This document shows, piece after piece, positions 1 to 10,000 of a DNA stretch of 64,000 bases (positions are counted from its first letter, which is position 1; each line of letters begins with the position of its first letter). The notes below the pieces were generated by a model. The model had not been told where the DNA came from and made no database searches. It saw only the letters and a list, made by a program, of their open reading frames with translations. The DNA is taken from positions 123,281-187,280 of the forward strand of contig JAMAHW010000088.1 of NCBI GenBank assembly GCA_023627715.1. The letters run 5' to 3'. Origin of the DNA: Periconia sp. R9002. Lineage: Eukaryota; Ascomycota; Dothideomycetes; Pleosporales; Periconiaceae. The translations under genes were made by a program, and so were the position numbers.

Positions 1-29
1 AATTCCAAACAGTTGGTTGCGGAACTTCA

Positions 30-37
30 TATATAAA
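30..37 (+). promoter_or_regulatory. TATA-box-like element upstream of the 257-1399 gene
   Basis: A clean TATATAAA lies about 220 bases upstream of the ATG at 257, on the same strand and with no other candidate gene nearby. Fungal transcription starts usually lie some tens of bases downstream of such a box, so a 5' UTR of 100-180 bases is implied. Assignment rests on consensus and position only. Confidence 0.4.
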
Positions 38-256
38 GACAGCGCCTGCTCCCATCTTCGTAGTCAACCCAGCAAGCAATCTCAGCTTTTATCGAGTTCA
101 CATCTTCCAAGTTTTCTCCATTAGAACGAAAGCGTGCAGATTTCCCCAAGGAACCTGGATCAGCGATATCCCCCATACCGAGACCGAAGATATCGACAGC
201 ATCTGGAACAGAACATTATTTCGGAAGTCTAGGATCTCCTGGGGAAGCATTAAGAC

Positions 257-1399
257 ATGGCGGATGAAAAAATGAAAAGCGACATGCAACCCATATCCAC
301 TGGCCATGAGATGGATCAACAGGATCTACTGTCTCCTCCTCCCCCCTACACCGAATCAACGACAAAATCCCCGACGGTAGCTTCTCGAGGTACGCAGACA
401 ATGGAGTGCTCAGAAGTCCTACGGAATACTGAAACGAAGCCCAAAATGAAACTGTTTTCGAGAATTACGGACCGCATGAACAAGAAGGGTCATGACCGGA
501 CTGCGCAAAAGTAAGAAGATAATCCAACTGCAAAGCGATGGGACGGTGATTACAGAGGCGAACAATTCCCTAGATTGGCCCAACTCGCCAAAAGCATAGT
601 TGACCCAAAACAACTTTTACGAGGGGTATTCGAGTTCATCCTCCTCCTATCATTTGATAATCTGGATAGACTCTATGAAATGCCCACAGACAATATCAAC
701 ACATTCGATTTTGCGAAGGTTCTAGTTCACCGGACGGATTATGATCCGGGCAAGTTCTTCAAGTGGAGGGCCTATGAGATAACCGATGATATTTGCGATT
801 TGGTACGCTTCGTGGAAAATCAGATGAGCAACAATCGCTGGTCCAATGTCCGCCGGATGCATAAAGATTTACTCGTTCATTTCGTTTTAAAACCGGTAGA
901 AGAACTGAAGATACAGGGTGATTATGCCCTGGAAATTTTGGGGTCCTTCAAATGCGAAAAAATCGAGTACCTAATTGAGCAGTATGAGTTCGACCTTCAT
1001 ACAGTTCTACATCACTGGCAGCCGCGAAATGCGGTATATCGGATGGACTCGCATCGTATGCTAGACTTTGGTGATACAGTGGCATCCCATGCTGCTTTCA
1101 TTGCTTCATTGCATCTGCCTCAAGAAAGGCAGCATGCTTTGGAAGAATCCATGGCCAATTGGCTCTTGAAGCATGATTTGGATACTGTTCAAATGTCCGA
1201 CACTTTAAAGAAAATAGTACTGGATGAACAAAAAGAACGCCCGGGTGGAACCTGTTGCTGGCCAATGAGGAAAGGATACATGGAGCTGTTCTACATGCTT
1301 GGCAAACCCAATCAATCTCGTTGGAGAGATGTTCTCAAGAAAGAGCGAGACAATGGGTATGAAAGTGTAGAATGTGGAGTCGAGGTTTTTGATATTTAG
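257..1399 (+). CDS. Hypothetical protein, 365 aa, one intron
   Basis: Two exons, 257-510 and 556-1399, join in frame across a 45-base GTAAGA...TACAG intron to give 365 residues. I do not recognise the family. Residues about 1-85 are polar and probably disordered, with a PPPPYTE proline-tyrosine motif near residue 32 that resembles a WW-domain ligand. The rest is rich in charged and aromatic residues and looks like a mostly helical soluble fold. It has no signal peptide or membrane segment. A paired cysteine (TCCWP) lies near residue 317. The start at 257 is the first ATG after a TATA box. The neighbouring gene is on the opposite strand, so they are convergent. The joined frame and continuous protein character support a real gene; function is unknown. 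Confidence 0.7.
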
Positions 1400-1915
1400 C
1401 GGTAGCTATGCGTATGCACTACAGACCAGAACAAGCTAGCACTTAATTTTGCCTGGGGTTCGACATCCCTTTGAGATTGTAGGTAGGAGTTGCTATTATG
1501 CTGTTCACTCGGGGTTTTGGAACAATGTTTAACTGGACCTGAGATAGAATTATACCTTCACATGTTGCGAGACATTGGAGAGAAACATGATCGTGATGTT
1601 AAACAGTACACAGATTGGATGATATACGCCAATGACTACCTAATCCTAACGTACAACAAGCAGCAATGTATACAACAATTTGACTAGATTTAGAGCTCTA
1701 CCAGTTGGCAGGCAGCCCTGAGACCACGGCAAGGTACTAGTCATCCTCAGGGTGGGTTTTTAACGAGGTTTGCCCCTACCTCGGTTTGTTTTCGAGGTTC
1801 TACTCCCCGTGGGTTTTTTAACGAGGTTTGCCCATGCCTCGGTTTGTTTTCGAGGTTTTACTCCCCGTGGGTTTTTTAACGAGGTTTGCCCATGCCTCGG
1901 TTTTTTACTGAGGTT
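1400..1915. other. Convergent intergenic spacer
   Basis: This separates two convergent genes. It holds probable 3' UTRs and, from 1752, the start of a 57-58 base tandem repeat. A 65-codon open frame at 1490-1687 has no recognisable features. Confidence 0.5.
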
Positions 1916-1925
1916 CTACTCCTCG
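1752..1925. repeat. Three-copy tandem repeat, 57-58 base unit
   Basis: Three head-to-tail units begin at 1752, 1809 and 1867, each opening GTGGGTTTTTTAACGAGG and containing GCCTCGGTTTGTTTTCGAGG. The first two copies are nearly identical; the third diverges in its last 20 bases. The last copy overlaps the stop codon of the minus-strand gene ending at 1916. Each unit carries short inverted pieces (CGAGG/CCTCG), so the transcript could form hairpins near its 3' end. Confidence 0.8.
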
Positions 1926-2556
1926 TTTGCAGCCTCAGCATCAGATGATCTTCTATAGCGGCGCCAGCCCGGGAAGTGTTGGGAGCGGCGAGAGGCGGAA
2001 GAGGTGGTGGTGGTGGTGCCGGGGGGATCGGGAGCGGGAGCAGCAGCAGCAGCAGCAGCAGGAGTAGGAGCAGGAGCGGTGGTGGTGGTGGTGGTGGTGG
2101 TGGCCCGGCGAGCAAGAACAACCCACGCAAGCAAAATCGAAAAAATCTTTTTAAAAAAAGCGGGAATGCCATAAAGGCAAGCGGTGAGGTGAGAGAGGAC
2201 GATGGCGAGGGCGGCGGCGAGGCGAGAGGGGGCGGCAGCAGCTTCTTCGAGCTTTTTCTTCCGCTCGTCATACCAGGCGTGTTCATACCCCTAAACAAAC
2301 TTAGCCTTGATTCTCTCATTGAGTGACAAGTGATAAATAGCAATCTCTTCATGAGCCAAAACAGAATGCATCAACTTACATAGAACACGCATTCCTCCCT
2401 CAAGGTTGTTAACTGAGCATGCCGAAGCTGCTCGTTGGCAAACTTGTTGGCTGTCCAAGCCAACCACATCATCGAAAGGCCAATAATGGCCGCGACTATG
2501 GTGGCGACAGCCGACCCGATCTGGCTCTTCTCGTATGAGGTCTCGAGGGGCTCCAT
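1916..2556 (-). CDS. Small two-helix membrane protein with low-complexity tail, 183 aa
   Basis: Exon 1 is 2380-2556 and exon 2 is 1916-2290, joined in phase 0 across an 89-base GTAAGT...TTTAG intron, giving 183 residues. Residues about 14-35 form one hydrophobic helix (SAVATIVAAIIGLSMMW). A charged YDERKKKLEEA segment follows at about 65-75, then a second hydrophobic stretch around 81-117. From about residue 120 the tail is a run of threonines, alanines and prolines encoded by trinucleotide microsatellites. The body of the protein looks conserved in character while the tail looks expanded. I infer a small membrane protein of filamentous fungi but cannot name it. The upstream region is also microsatellite-rich. 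Confidence 0.65.
1998..2103. repeat. Trinucleotide microsatellites inside a coding exon
   Basis: GGT/GTG runs near 2003-2018 and 2080-2103 flank a CAG run near 2040-2061. On the minus strand they read as Thr and Ala tracts in the tail of the 1916-2556 protein. All units are multiples of three, so length changes would keep the frame. Confidence 0.85.
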
Positions 2557-2564
2557 GGCGGCGG

Positions 2565-2591
2565 CGGTGGTGGTGGTGGTGGTGGGCGGCA

Positions 2592-2622
<31 letters not shown>

Positions 2623-2707
2623 AGCAGAAGCAGAGAGAGCAGAGCAGAGCAGAGCAGAGCAGAACAGAACAGAACAGAAGCAGAAGCAGGCAGAGCAGAG
2701 CGGAGCA
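2565..2707. repeat. Microsatellite cluster upstream of the 1916-2556 gene
   Basis: Immediately upstream of the ATG at 2556 (minus strand) are a GGT run (about 2567-2586), a GGCA run (about 2593-2622), and a pentanucleotide GAGCA/GAACA run (about 2637-2700). This lies in the probable 5' UTR or core promoter. Such tracts mutate in length easily and could change expression. Confidence 0.8.
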
Positions 2708-2888
2708 AGTGGTGATGGTTGGAGAGATGAAGTGAAGAGGGGCGGGTCGAGTTTCTATACCGCTGTTCCAGTGTGCCTTCCTCATACCCCAGGGCAGTTC
2801 CTTCCCTCTCCAGAAGTGACACGTGCCTCACCAGACGTTTGCCCGCACCTCACCTCAAGAAGCGTCCTATTGAATTTACCGTTGCGTC

Positions 2889-3969
2889 TTACAGTTCTGA
2901 CTGCTGCCCGAGCATAAAACACCTCCATGCCAACTCTGCAGCGCCTCTCGATGCTACATAGTCCGGATTCTTATCAAACAATATAAACTCGGCGCCTGCT
3001 TCCCTGATGCCACCCGTGACTGCCGACTTAAATGCGTGCTCGTTTACCAGATTAGTTGGACCAGTGAAGATGACTGTAAATTCTTTTGGAACGCCGAAGT
3101 ACTCGGAAGAGCGCTTGCTTACGAGCCGGGCAACCGAAGTGCGTACTCTATCAAGCCTCTCGGGATCGAAAGGATGTGATTTCTCGAAAGTGGAGCCAAC
3201 GGAGCCATAAGAATCAACAGAATCCCCCAGATCATAAGCTTCCCGCATGTGTAGACAATGCAACAACAAAGCTATTTCCGAATACTCGACTAGCAGAGTT
3301 CGGCGCACGGGCAGATTCAGCCCTTCCAGTCTACACTTCTCCTCATTCTTGAAGCTTTCACAAAGCCCCATACCAGACCCGGCATAAGCAGCAGTGATTG
3401 TATGCGGTGGATACCGGTGATTGCCTTTGAATACGGGAAGGCCAAGGTATGTTGCAACGTCGGCCACATCTTCTTGATTCAGACCATGAATTCCAGGGTA
3501 GCTGATAATGACGGACGAAGGGTAACCCGCAACCTCGACTAATTTTTGCACCACGGTTGCTAGGATAGCGACATCAGAAGAAGCTGGCAACCCCACAAGC
3601 TTTCGCATCTTTCTTAGAAACTGCCGCGGCTGGTCATTCCATTGTTCGTCGAAATCATCATATGGTGGACTGTAAGAACTATTAGACTGGTTTTGAACGT
3701 GTATATTCATGGACTTGCCCAGGGTGGCTCGAACTTGGTTGGGAAAGTCGTTCCATGAGGGCTAGGTACTCTGCGTTGCCTGCAAACTTGCCAATGTCCT
3801 GAAAAGATCCATCGTCTTGACGAACAGATGCAGCTCCGTAGTTTGAGTGCAGCGAGATTCCGAGAGCTACGATTCTGGCAGGTTTTGTAGGGTATGCTCG
3901 TAGGTATAGTAAAATAGGAAGAGATATCGCTGTAGCCAGCGCAAAGATAACTAATCTAGGAGATGTCAT
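2889..3969 (-). CDS. Membrane-anchored Hsp70/actin-ATPase-fold-like protein, about 331 aa
   Basis: Exon 1 runs from the ATG at 3969 to about 3715, and exon 2 from about 3629 to the stop at 2889. The likely intron (3630-3714, phase 0) uses a weak GTCCAT donor, so this junction is uncertain. Residues about 5-25 are a hydrophobic signal-anchor. After it comes VALGISLHSNYGAASV, which sits where Hsp70-like proteins have their phosphate-1 loop (G-I-D-x-G-T-T), but the acidic and TT residues are missing. The C-terminal region contains TVIFTGPTNLV and, near the end, ASRGAAELAWR, echoing the adenosine-loop and RGAAE signature of fungal Hsp70-like proteins. I infer a divergent, possibly non-catalytic member of this superfamily in the secretory system. 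Function is unknown. Confidence 0.6.
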
Positions 3970-4396
3970 GTTGGCATTAGTTACGAATGGGTTTAAGATA
4001 AATGTGTATCACGATGAAATGGAATGGTCCGGCTACATAAGTAATGATGTTGATGGTGCGAGTGGAGGAATACAAAAAAGATTGATTGATTGATGATGGA
4101 AGTCCTAGACGAACCGCTGCATTAGCTTACGTCAGGAACCGACATCGTGTACTACCTAAGTGACTACGCCGCACCAATTGTGCATAGCCTCTATGCATCG
4201 AAAAGAATACTTTGACGCTGCGTCCCACTGAACTTGGCGATTGATCATCATAGTAGCTGCTTGGACTGATTTTGTGCTATGGGACTGCCCCACCGCAACG
4301 AGAATTCGCAATACAATCAATTGATGCGTATTGATGTGGTCTGTAAAGTGACGCACAGCTTGAGCTTTATATAGTATGTCCAACCCTGCTTCGTGA

Positions 4397-5119
4397 ATAA
4401 CGCAATCGCTAATATTTACAACCAGCACAGTCCAAGAATCCCTCCTCTTCCCAAGGGGAAACTCTTCGTCCATTAGCACAATAAAGATAGCCAATTCCCA
4501 CACCGGTGGAGCGCGACCATTGATATCTCCAGCTTGGCACTTCTACCTCACCGACGCTGGTCGCGCCGTGGAATGCAATGAGAAATCCGAGGCAGTCAAA
4601 GAGATCGACCCTCAACGTCCAAGCGATATCAAAACCAACGGCAACACGGATCAAATGCCTTGGCCTGCAGGTAGCTACACACTGAACATCGGGGGCCGAA
4701 TTGTGGAGACAAAAATGATGGGCAGCAATCCTGGGAGGTTGTTTTGTCCGGAAAGATGGGTTAGCTGTATGGAGGGTTCTCAGAAGGGCAATAGTGATGG
4801 GGTAAATTGTTGTTGGAGTTTACGTAAAATAATTATTGCAGAGTATCCTACTCCTCGCGGTATCGACGCAGGCGAAATTTATAGTACGTCCGCGGCCAGG
4901 ACGGACACACCGGAGGAGGGGAACGGGGGGCTCTGGCAAGTAACAATCACCATCAATACATCCCCGCCTACCTCTCTCACTACCTACCCAACATCCATGC
5001 CACCCCTCATCTACCTCAAACCCCAAAGTCTCACATGCACCCCTAAACCACAGCTTGAGGTACGTACCACACAAACTAACAAACAAAATCAATCACTTCA
5101 ATATTATATACCTAGGTAG
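4397..5119 (+). CDS. Open frame of unknown function, possibly a secreted-protein exon
   Basis: A 241-codon stretch is open from 4397 to the stop at 5119. Residues encoded at about 4480-4810 look protein-like: HTGGARPLISPAWHFYLTDA, then a segment with several cysteines (near ECNEK, LFCPERW, VSCMEG, NCCW). The first in-frame ATG is only at 4655, in the middle of that segment, so a real gene would need an upstream exon that I could not place. The downstream third is low in complexity and may be non-coding. It could be a cysteine-containing secreted protein or the relic of one. No name is offered. Confidence 0.3.
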   Translation: MTQSLIFTTSTVQESLLFPRGNSSSISTIKIANSHTGGARPLISPAWHFYLTDAGRAVECNEKSEAVKEIDPQRPSDIKTNGNTDQMPWPAGSYTLNIGGRIVETKMMGSNPGRLFCPERWVSCMEGSQKGNSDGVNCCWSLRKIIIAEYPTPRGIDAGEIYSTSAARTDTPEEGNGGLWQVTITINTSPPTSLTTYPTSMPPLIYLKPQSLTCTPKPQLEVRTTQTNKQNQSLQYYIPR

Positions 5120-5686
5120 CTATACAATAGAATAACCAGATTGAGCGTGGTGGTGGGTGGGTGGTGGTTACAAGGCGTGTTTGATGAGAAATGAGGAAGT
5201 GCGTGCGTTGTAGGGGCACTGGGGCTTGTGGGGCCGTTGGGGGGGGGGAGTGTCGTGCTGCGGGTAACGTTGGTCACTATTTTCATTTGGAAGGAAGGAA
5301 GGGTGGATAGATGAATGGATGGATACGTAGAGGTTTCAAACGTAGGTGCGAACGAGGTGTTTAAGGTGGTGGGAGTTCAATGTTTATGGGTTATGTTGTG
5401 TTTGGAGATAGGATGGAATAGGAGAAGATAGGAGGGAGAAGGATACGAGATGGAGAATGGGGGCATGGATGGAGGGATGGAAGGTGAAGGAGAGGTGGGT
5501 AGGGTTTGATTTGATGTGATATACGACCTCAGCGCTTCAAGGGTTGTTGTATTCGCTCTGGCTCTGACTCGCTCTCCCATTGATGCCGTTATTTCCAGCT
5601 ATTCTTCTACGTACGCAAATTCCAATCTCTCTATTTCTCGCAGCCTTTCATCACGGGAATATAAACAGAGCAATGAAGTAGGGCGT
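5120..5686. other. Intergenic spacer, purine-rich
   Basis: The plus strand is G/A-rich (GGTGGGTGGGTGG, GGAAGGAAGG and GATGGATGGA runs) and shows no convincing gene. Its right end is probably the 3' UTR of the minus-strand gene ending at 5687. Confidence 0.5.
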
Positions 5687-6983
5687 TTATTCTTCCTCCC
5701 TTGTAAACACAACCTCCAATTCATCCCCAACGCGCCACTTATCCAAATCGCCTTCCCACTTAACGAACCGAACATCGGCCTTCAACCCCATGCGATCCTC
5801 GCCCTTGCAGAGACCATGCTGGTCCTGGAGCGTGGCCCACACGGCGCGGAAGGCCTCGCCCTCGCGCTCCCTCTCGTTGGCGCGGTCCTCGCTCGGCCGG
5901 AACCAGATGCCCTTGTCCAGCATGCGTGCCAGGTTGTCGGCGGGGTCCATGGAAGCCCAGATATCCCAGGGCATGTATTTGATGCGGACTTCTTGGAGAT
6001 TGGGTGAGGACGAAGAAGAGGAGTTGTGCAGCATGAGCAGCGCGTGGACGCAGACTTGGACCCAGTAGCGTATCTTGAGGGGTAGAGTGTACCCGGGACG
6101 AGTCGCGTTGCGATGAAAGTAGGATTGCTTGGAGATGAAGTAGAGAGGGAGTGTGATGGCTGAGATGTCGAATGTAGGCGTGGCGAGATATTCGAACAGG
6201 GGCGTGACTTCCATGGAGACGAGCAGATCGAGCTTGGTTTCTAGATCGTTGCTTGCGGCGACGTCGTAGTCTGGCTCCCGCGACGGATCAGCGAAGGGGT
6301 AGTGGGCGGAGAAGCCAAAGACATCGTTTGCGGAGGGACCTGGCCTTGACTCTGGCTGGGGCCAGTTTGGATATAGGGTTTCGTTGTCGGCTTCGTAGAA
6401 GTTGTCGTCGTAGTAACCTCCTTCGTAATCGTATTCGTCGTAATGCCCGCTGTACTGTGCGCCTCTGATGTAGTCGACATCGACTTCCACGTCGTCGGTT
6501 TCCCACCACCACTCATCTCTCCCTTCGCTTCGTTCTGGCGGATAGGCCCTCAGATTGGGGAATGTGACCCAGTCGAGCTCGATCTTCTTGATCCATTTCA
6601 AATACTGCTTGAACGGTCCCCCCTTCTCCTCGGTGCGGCTAAGCAGCTGTTTCAACACGTACGGTCCACCGCTGAGGAATACTGTATGGTTTTTGAAGAG
6701 GACCTCGAGAGCTTCGCGACAGACTTGGCGATTCAGAAGGAAATATTCGTGGTGAAGGAGCAGGATGATGGAAGCTGGAGACGGTTTGAAGTGTTTCAAA
6801 TGGCGCCGTTCGATGCGGAGGGCGCGGTCTCCACGGTCATCTGGGATGGCGAAGACATGACTGTAGATCTAATGGAGGGGAAGTTAGCGTTGTGATGTTG
6901 TTGAAATGGGATTGCGCTGGACGTACCTGGTCGCGCAGCTCTCGCGGAAGTTTGAGAAACGCAAAGGTCGAGTCGTGTTGCAT
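5687..6983 (-). CDS. F-box/2EXR-like fungal protein, 412 aa
   Basis: Exon 1 (6927-6983, 19 codons) joins exon 2 (5687-6868) in phase 0 across a 58-base intron with GTACGT donor, GCTAAC branch site and ATTAG acceptor. The N-terminus reads FLKLPRELRDQIYSHVF, the F-box-like/2EXR signature found at the start of many fungal proteins. HHEYFLLNRQVCREALEVLF follows at about residues 48-67, also typical of this group. The middle (about 130-190) is very acidic and rich in Tyr and Glu. In F-box proteins the N-terminal helix can recruit Skp1 for SCF ubiquitin ligases; whether this one does so is inference. The target is unknown. The next gene on the other side is 6.8 kb away and divergent. Confidence 0.75.
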
Positions 6984-7002
6984 GGGCATATTGGGTGGCC
7001 AT

Positions 7003-10000
7003 TCAACATGCGCAATGCATGTCGTTAAGTTCCATGATGATTATTTTCCAAGCACTAACTAACTAACTGACTAACTATGAAATTACCCCGCCAAAACATT
7101 TGAGGCGCCTGCCAGGCACCATCCAGAGCACGTGATGCGCCACTTGGATCTGACGGGGTGATGCACGACCTGCAGATCCGAAATGGGATGGATGTCTTGC
7201 TTCGAAACATGAACAGAACATCGACCTAGTCTAGCACGGCACAGCGCGGCATGGCGTGGCATGGCATGGCATGGCATCAAAGAAGCAGATCGATAAGCGA
7301 GCGAGCGAGCGAGCGAACGAAGAGGGCACAAGGCGAGGGGGACAGTTTGACCATTGCAGAGCTACTGGGTAGTAGTTTGAGAGAGGTGGTTGCCGCTGAA
7401 ACTGGGCTGGCTGGCTGACGGGAAACGGGGAGAGGGGAGAAAGAGAGGGCGCGTGGCAAATCGCCTCAGCTTTGCTCTGCATGCCCGGACTTTCTCTCGC
7501 TCGTACTCGGTTTCGCCCTGTCTTGCTAACTAGCAGTTTTCCTTTTTTTTTTCCCCTTCCCTGAATGATCCCGGTGGTAAGCCACCCGATTAGTATGGCC
7601 ACTTGTTCATGCCTAGCTGAGAGGAAATCCATAGGTACTCCCAGTCAGTTCATACAATGCATGTATCGATCAATACTTCTTCATCCAGCATGTCTATTAC
7701 CACACGTCCATTTCCACGGGTGCGCCGTGGCCCAGCATGGAATACGACACACGTTAGCCATCATTTCGTACTGCCAAGGCCATAACCAATGAATGCATAA
7801 CGGGCATCAATGGACTTGAAGCTACACCCAGGCAATACACGAATACACGCTTACCCAACTATCATGTACATGTCCGGATCTCCAACACAGGAGGCGGGTT
7901 GGCTTCGTTTCTAGTGTTGGGAAAACCTCGTGAGAGCGAACGGGACTCCGTGACGCTTAACTAACTAGTTGGTTCCTTATGCATGTGATATAGCCAACGG
8001 GCGTTATACTGGAACTGACCACATGCAACGTACTGTGGATATCTACATACTGTGGTTACGGTAGATACGGAGTTGCCAACGGTTGTTGGGCTAGTGTCCG
8101 CCTGCAAGGCTGACAGCACGCCCGTGTCTCCCTGCTCTCTCGCTCGCTCGCTCTTATCGATAACCACCTACCATTTACATGTACCATTGTACCTAGGTAT
8201 GGCCATGGATCCACCATGCAAATTCAATCAAAGGTCCATGGGGAATGCTTCCGAATGGGACGAATCCCTCGGTCCATGTCACATTGGATTGCGCACATAT
8301 GGGGTGATTTTGATCCAGTCTTCCACGATGGGGTGCACTGCACGCAAAGGATTCCCGCCGGCGCGGTTGTAATACCATGGCTCCCCCCAACAGTTGTACC
8401 AACTGCTGCCACCTTGGGGCGCGCGTTGAAGCCACGTCGAGTCGGCTTTGGCAAAACAACGCTCGGGACTGCCCGCGGTGCTTGCTGCCAACAGCGTGTT
8501 GCTCGTCTGCGTCGCCATACGCTTGTCTGTGACTCTCTGGAGAGATGGATCAGTGCATGCAAATCAGACGGACGGGTGGACTGTGCTCGCTGCCTTTGGT
8601 ATCTGCATTGGGGAGGTGGATGCCAGATGGTGATCTTCTTTTCCCGATTGGGACGCTTCCTTATCCACCGTGGGGACAGCTACGGTTGAGGTGAGGCGGG
8701 CGAGGCGGGAAACTCGTAGTCTCCCGCACATGTACAGTATCATAGTACCAAGTGCAGTGTTTCAACAGATGATGGCTCGCTTGCCGACTACCGATGTCGT
8801 GCTCTTGTCCAAAGTTTCATGATGTGCAGACGACTGGCACCACCCAAACCTCGGACGACGAGGGGGTGTCATTGTCAGTGGAATGCAAGATGGATGACGA
8901 GCAGATGCGCTGCCTGGACCTCACCTTCCATGGTAGTCGTCTATAAATCAGTCTATATGTGCATACATGTCTTCTGTACAGAGGGTACGCATGCACGGTA
9001 AACTGTGGGGTAGAAGTCGTATGCAACCAGGGCGACGCAATATCGAACCGCTCAACTACAGCACAAACGCGGCGCTGCATCATCCATCACCATCACCACA
9101 CACACACTGCACTCTGGCAGACCCGGTTGTCGGATTCTGCGCTGGGTAGCACTTTTTGGTAGGATGGCAACACGCCATGTGCGTAACAAGGGCGCGAAGA
9201 CTTGCAAAGGGACAACCGAAGTGACAAGCAAATGCCAAAAGCAGATGGCGCGTTTCTTTGCAACTGCCTGTACCTCTCTACCTGTACCCGCACCCCTCCC
9301 CTTTCTCGTCCTCGCTCCGTGTCCTGTCCTGTCCTCTCCTGTGCTGTATTGCGCTGCGCGTGCGGGACTTGCCGCACCCAAGTACGCAGACGTCGAAACT
9401 CGTGTTACCATGTGATGCAAGTTAAAGTTTGCCTGACGAGAGGGCTACCACGGCGCAGGCTGTTCGCAATCCGTGTACATATGTATGTAAACAATGTCAA
9501 CTAACTACGTACATATCTGTACAGAGGTAGCAACATCCATGGGACCAGCCAAAGCTAAAATGTCGTCACCTTGACATGACACGCATAGCAACGGCCAGCC
9601 GAAAGACATGCAGTCGCCGTACCACGGATTCAACGTGTCCGAGTGTGCAGTCAGACTTCTGCGGTGGACGGGCACAGGTTGCGATCCGACTGGCCGACAG
9701 GGAGGGTGATGTTCGGCTTGTGGGAGGTACAATGGTACCTACATGTATTCTATCCTGTACAGGTATCATGCTAACGTGACTGTGGGACATGAATGCTGTG
9801 CAACCGATCCTCGCGTCCTAATCCGGACGGGCAGTTGGGGCAAGTGGAATACAGGAGGGTTCAAGTCGCCAGAAGTACAGGTACGACGGACATGTCGGCG
9901 GGATAAAGCGCTCACTGCTCGAGACGTGAGAGGAAGAAGGGCGAGGAGGTTATTGTACATATGCAGGCCAGCCATGCCACGGATACGAGAAAACGAAATG

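Noticed and set aside
1490..1687. 65-codon open frame downstream of the first gene
   Set aside because: Short, no signal peptide or motif, lies in the probable 3' UTR.
1770..1958. 62-codon plus-strand open frame over the tandem repeat
   Set aside because: The frame is produced by the repeat unit itself (repeated PRFVFE/CFRGF-like peptide) and overlaps the end of a better-supported minus-strand gene.
8216..8689. 157-codon plus-strand frame and several overlapping frames in 7-13 kb
   Set aside because: Frames overlap on both strands, have no consistent splicing or family features, and look like chance openings in GC-normal sequence.
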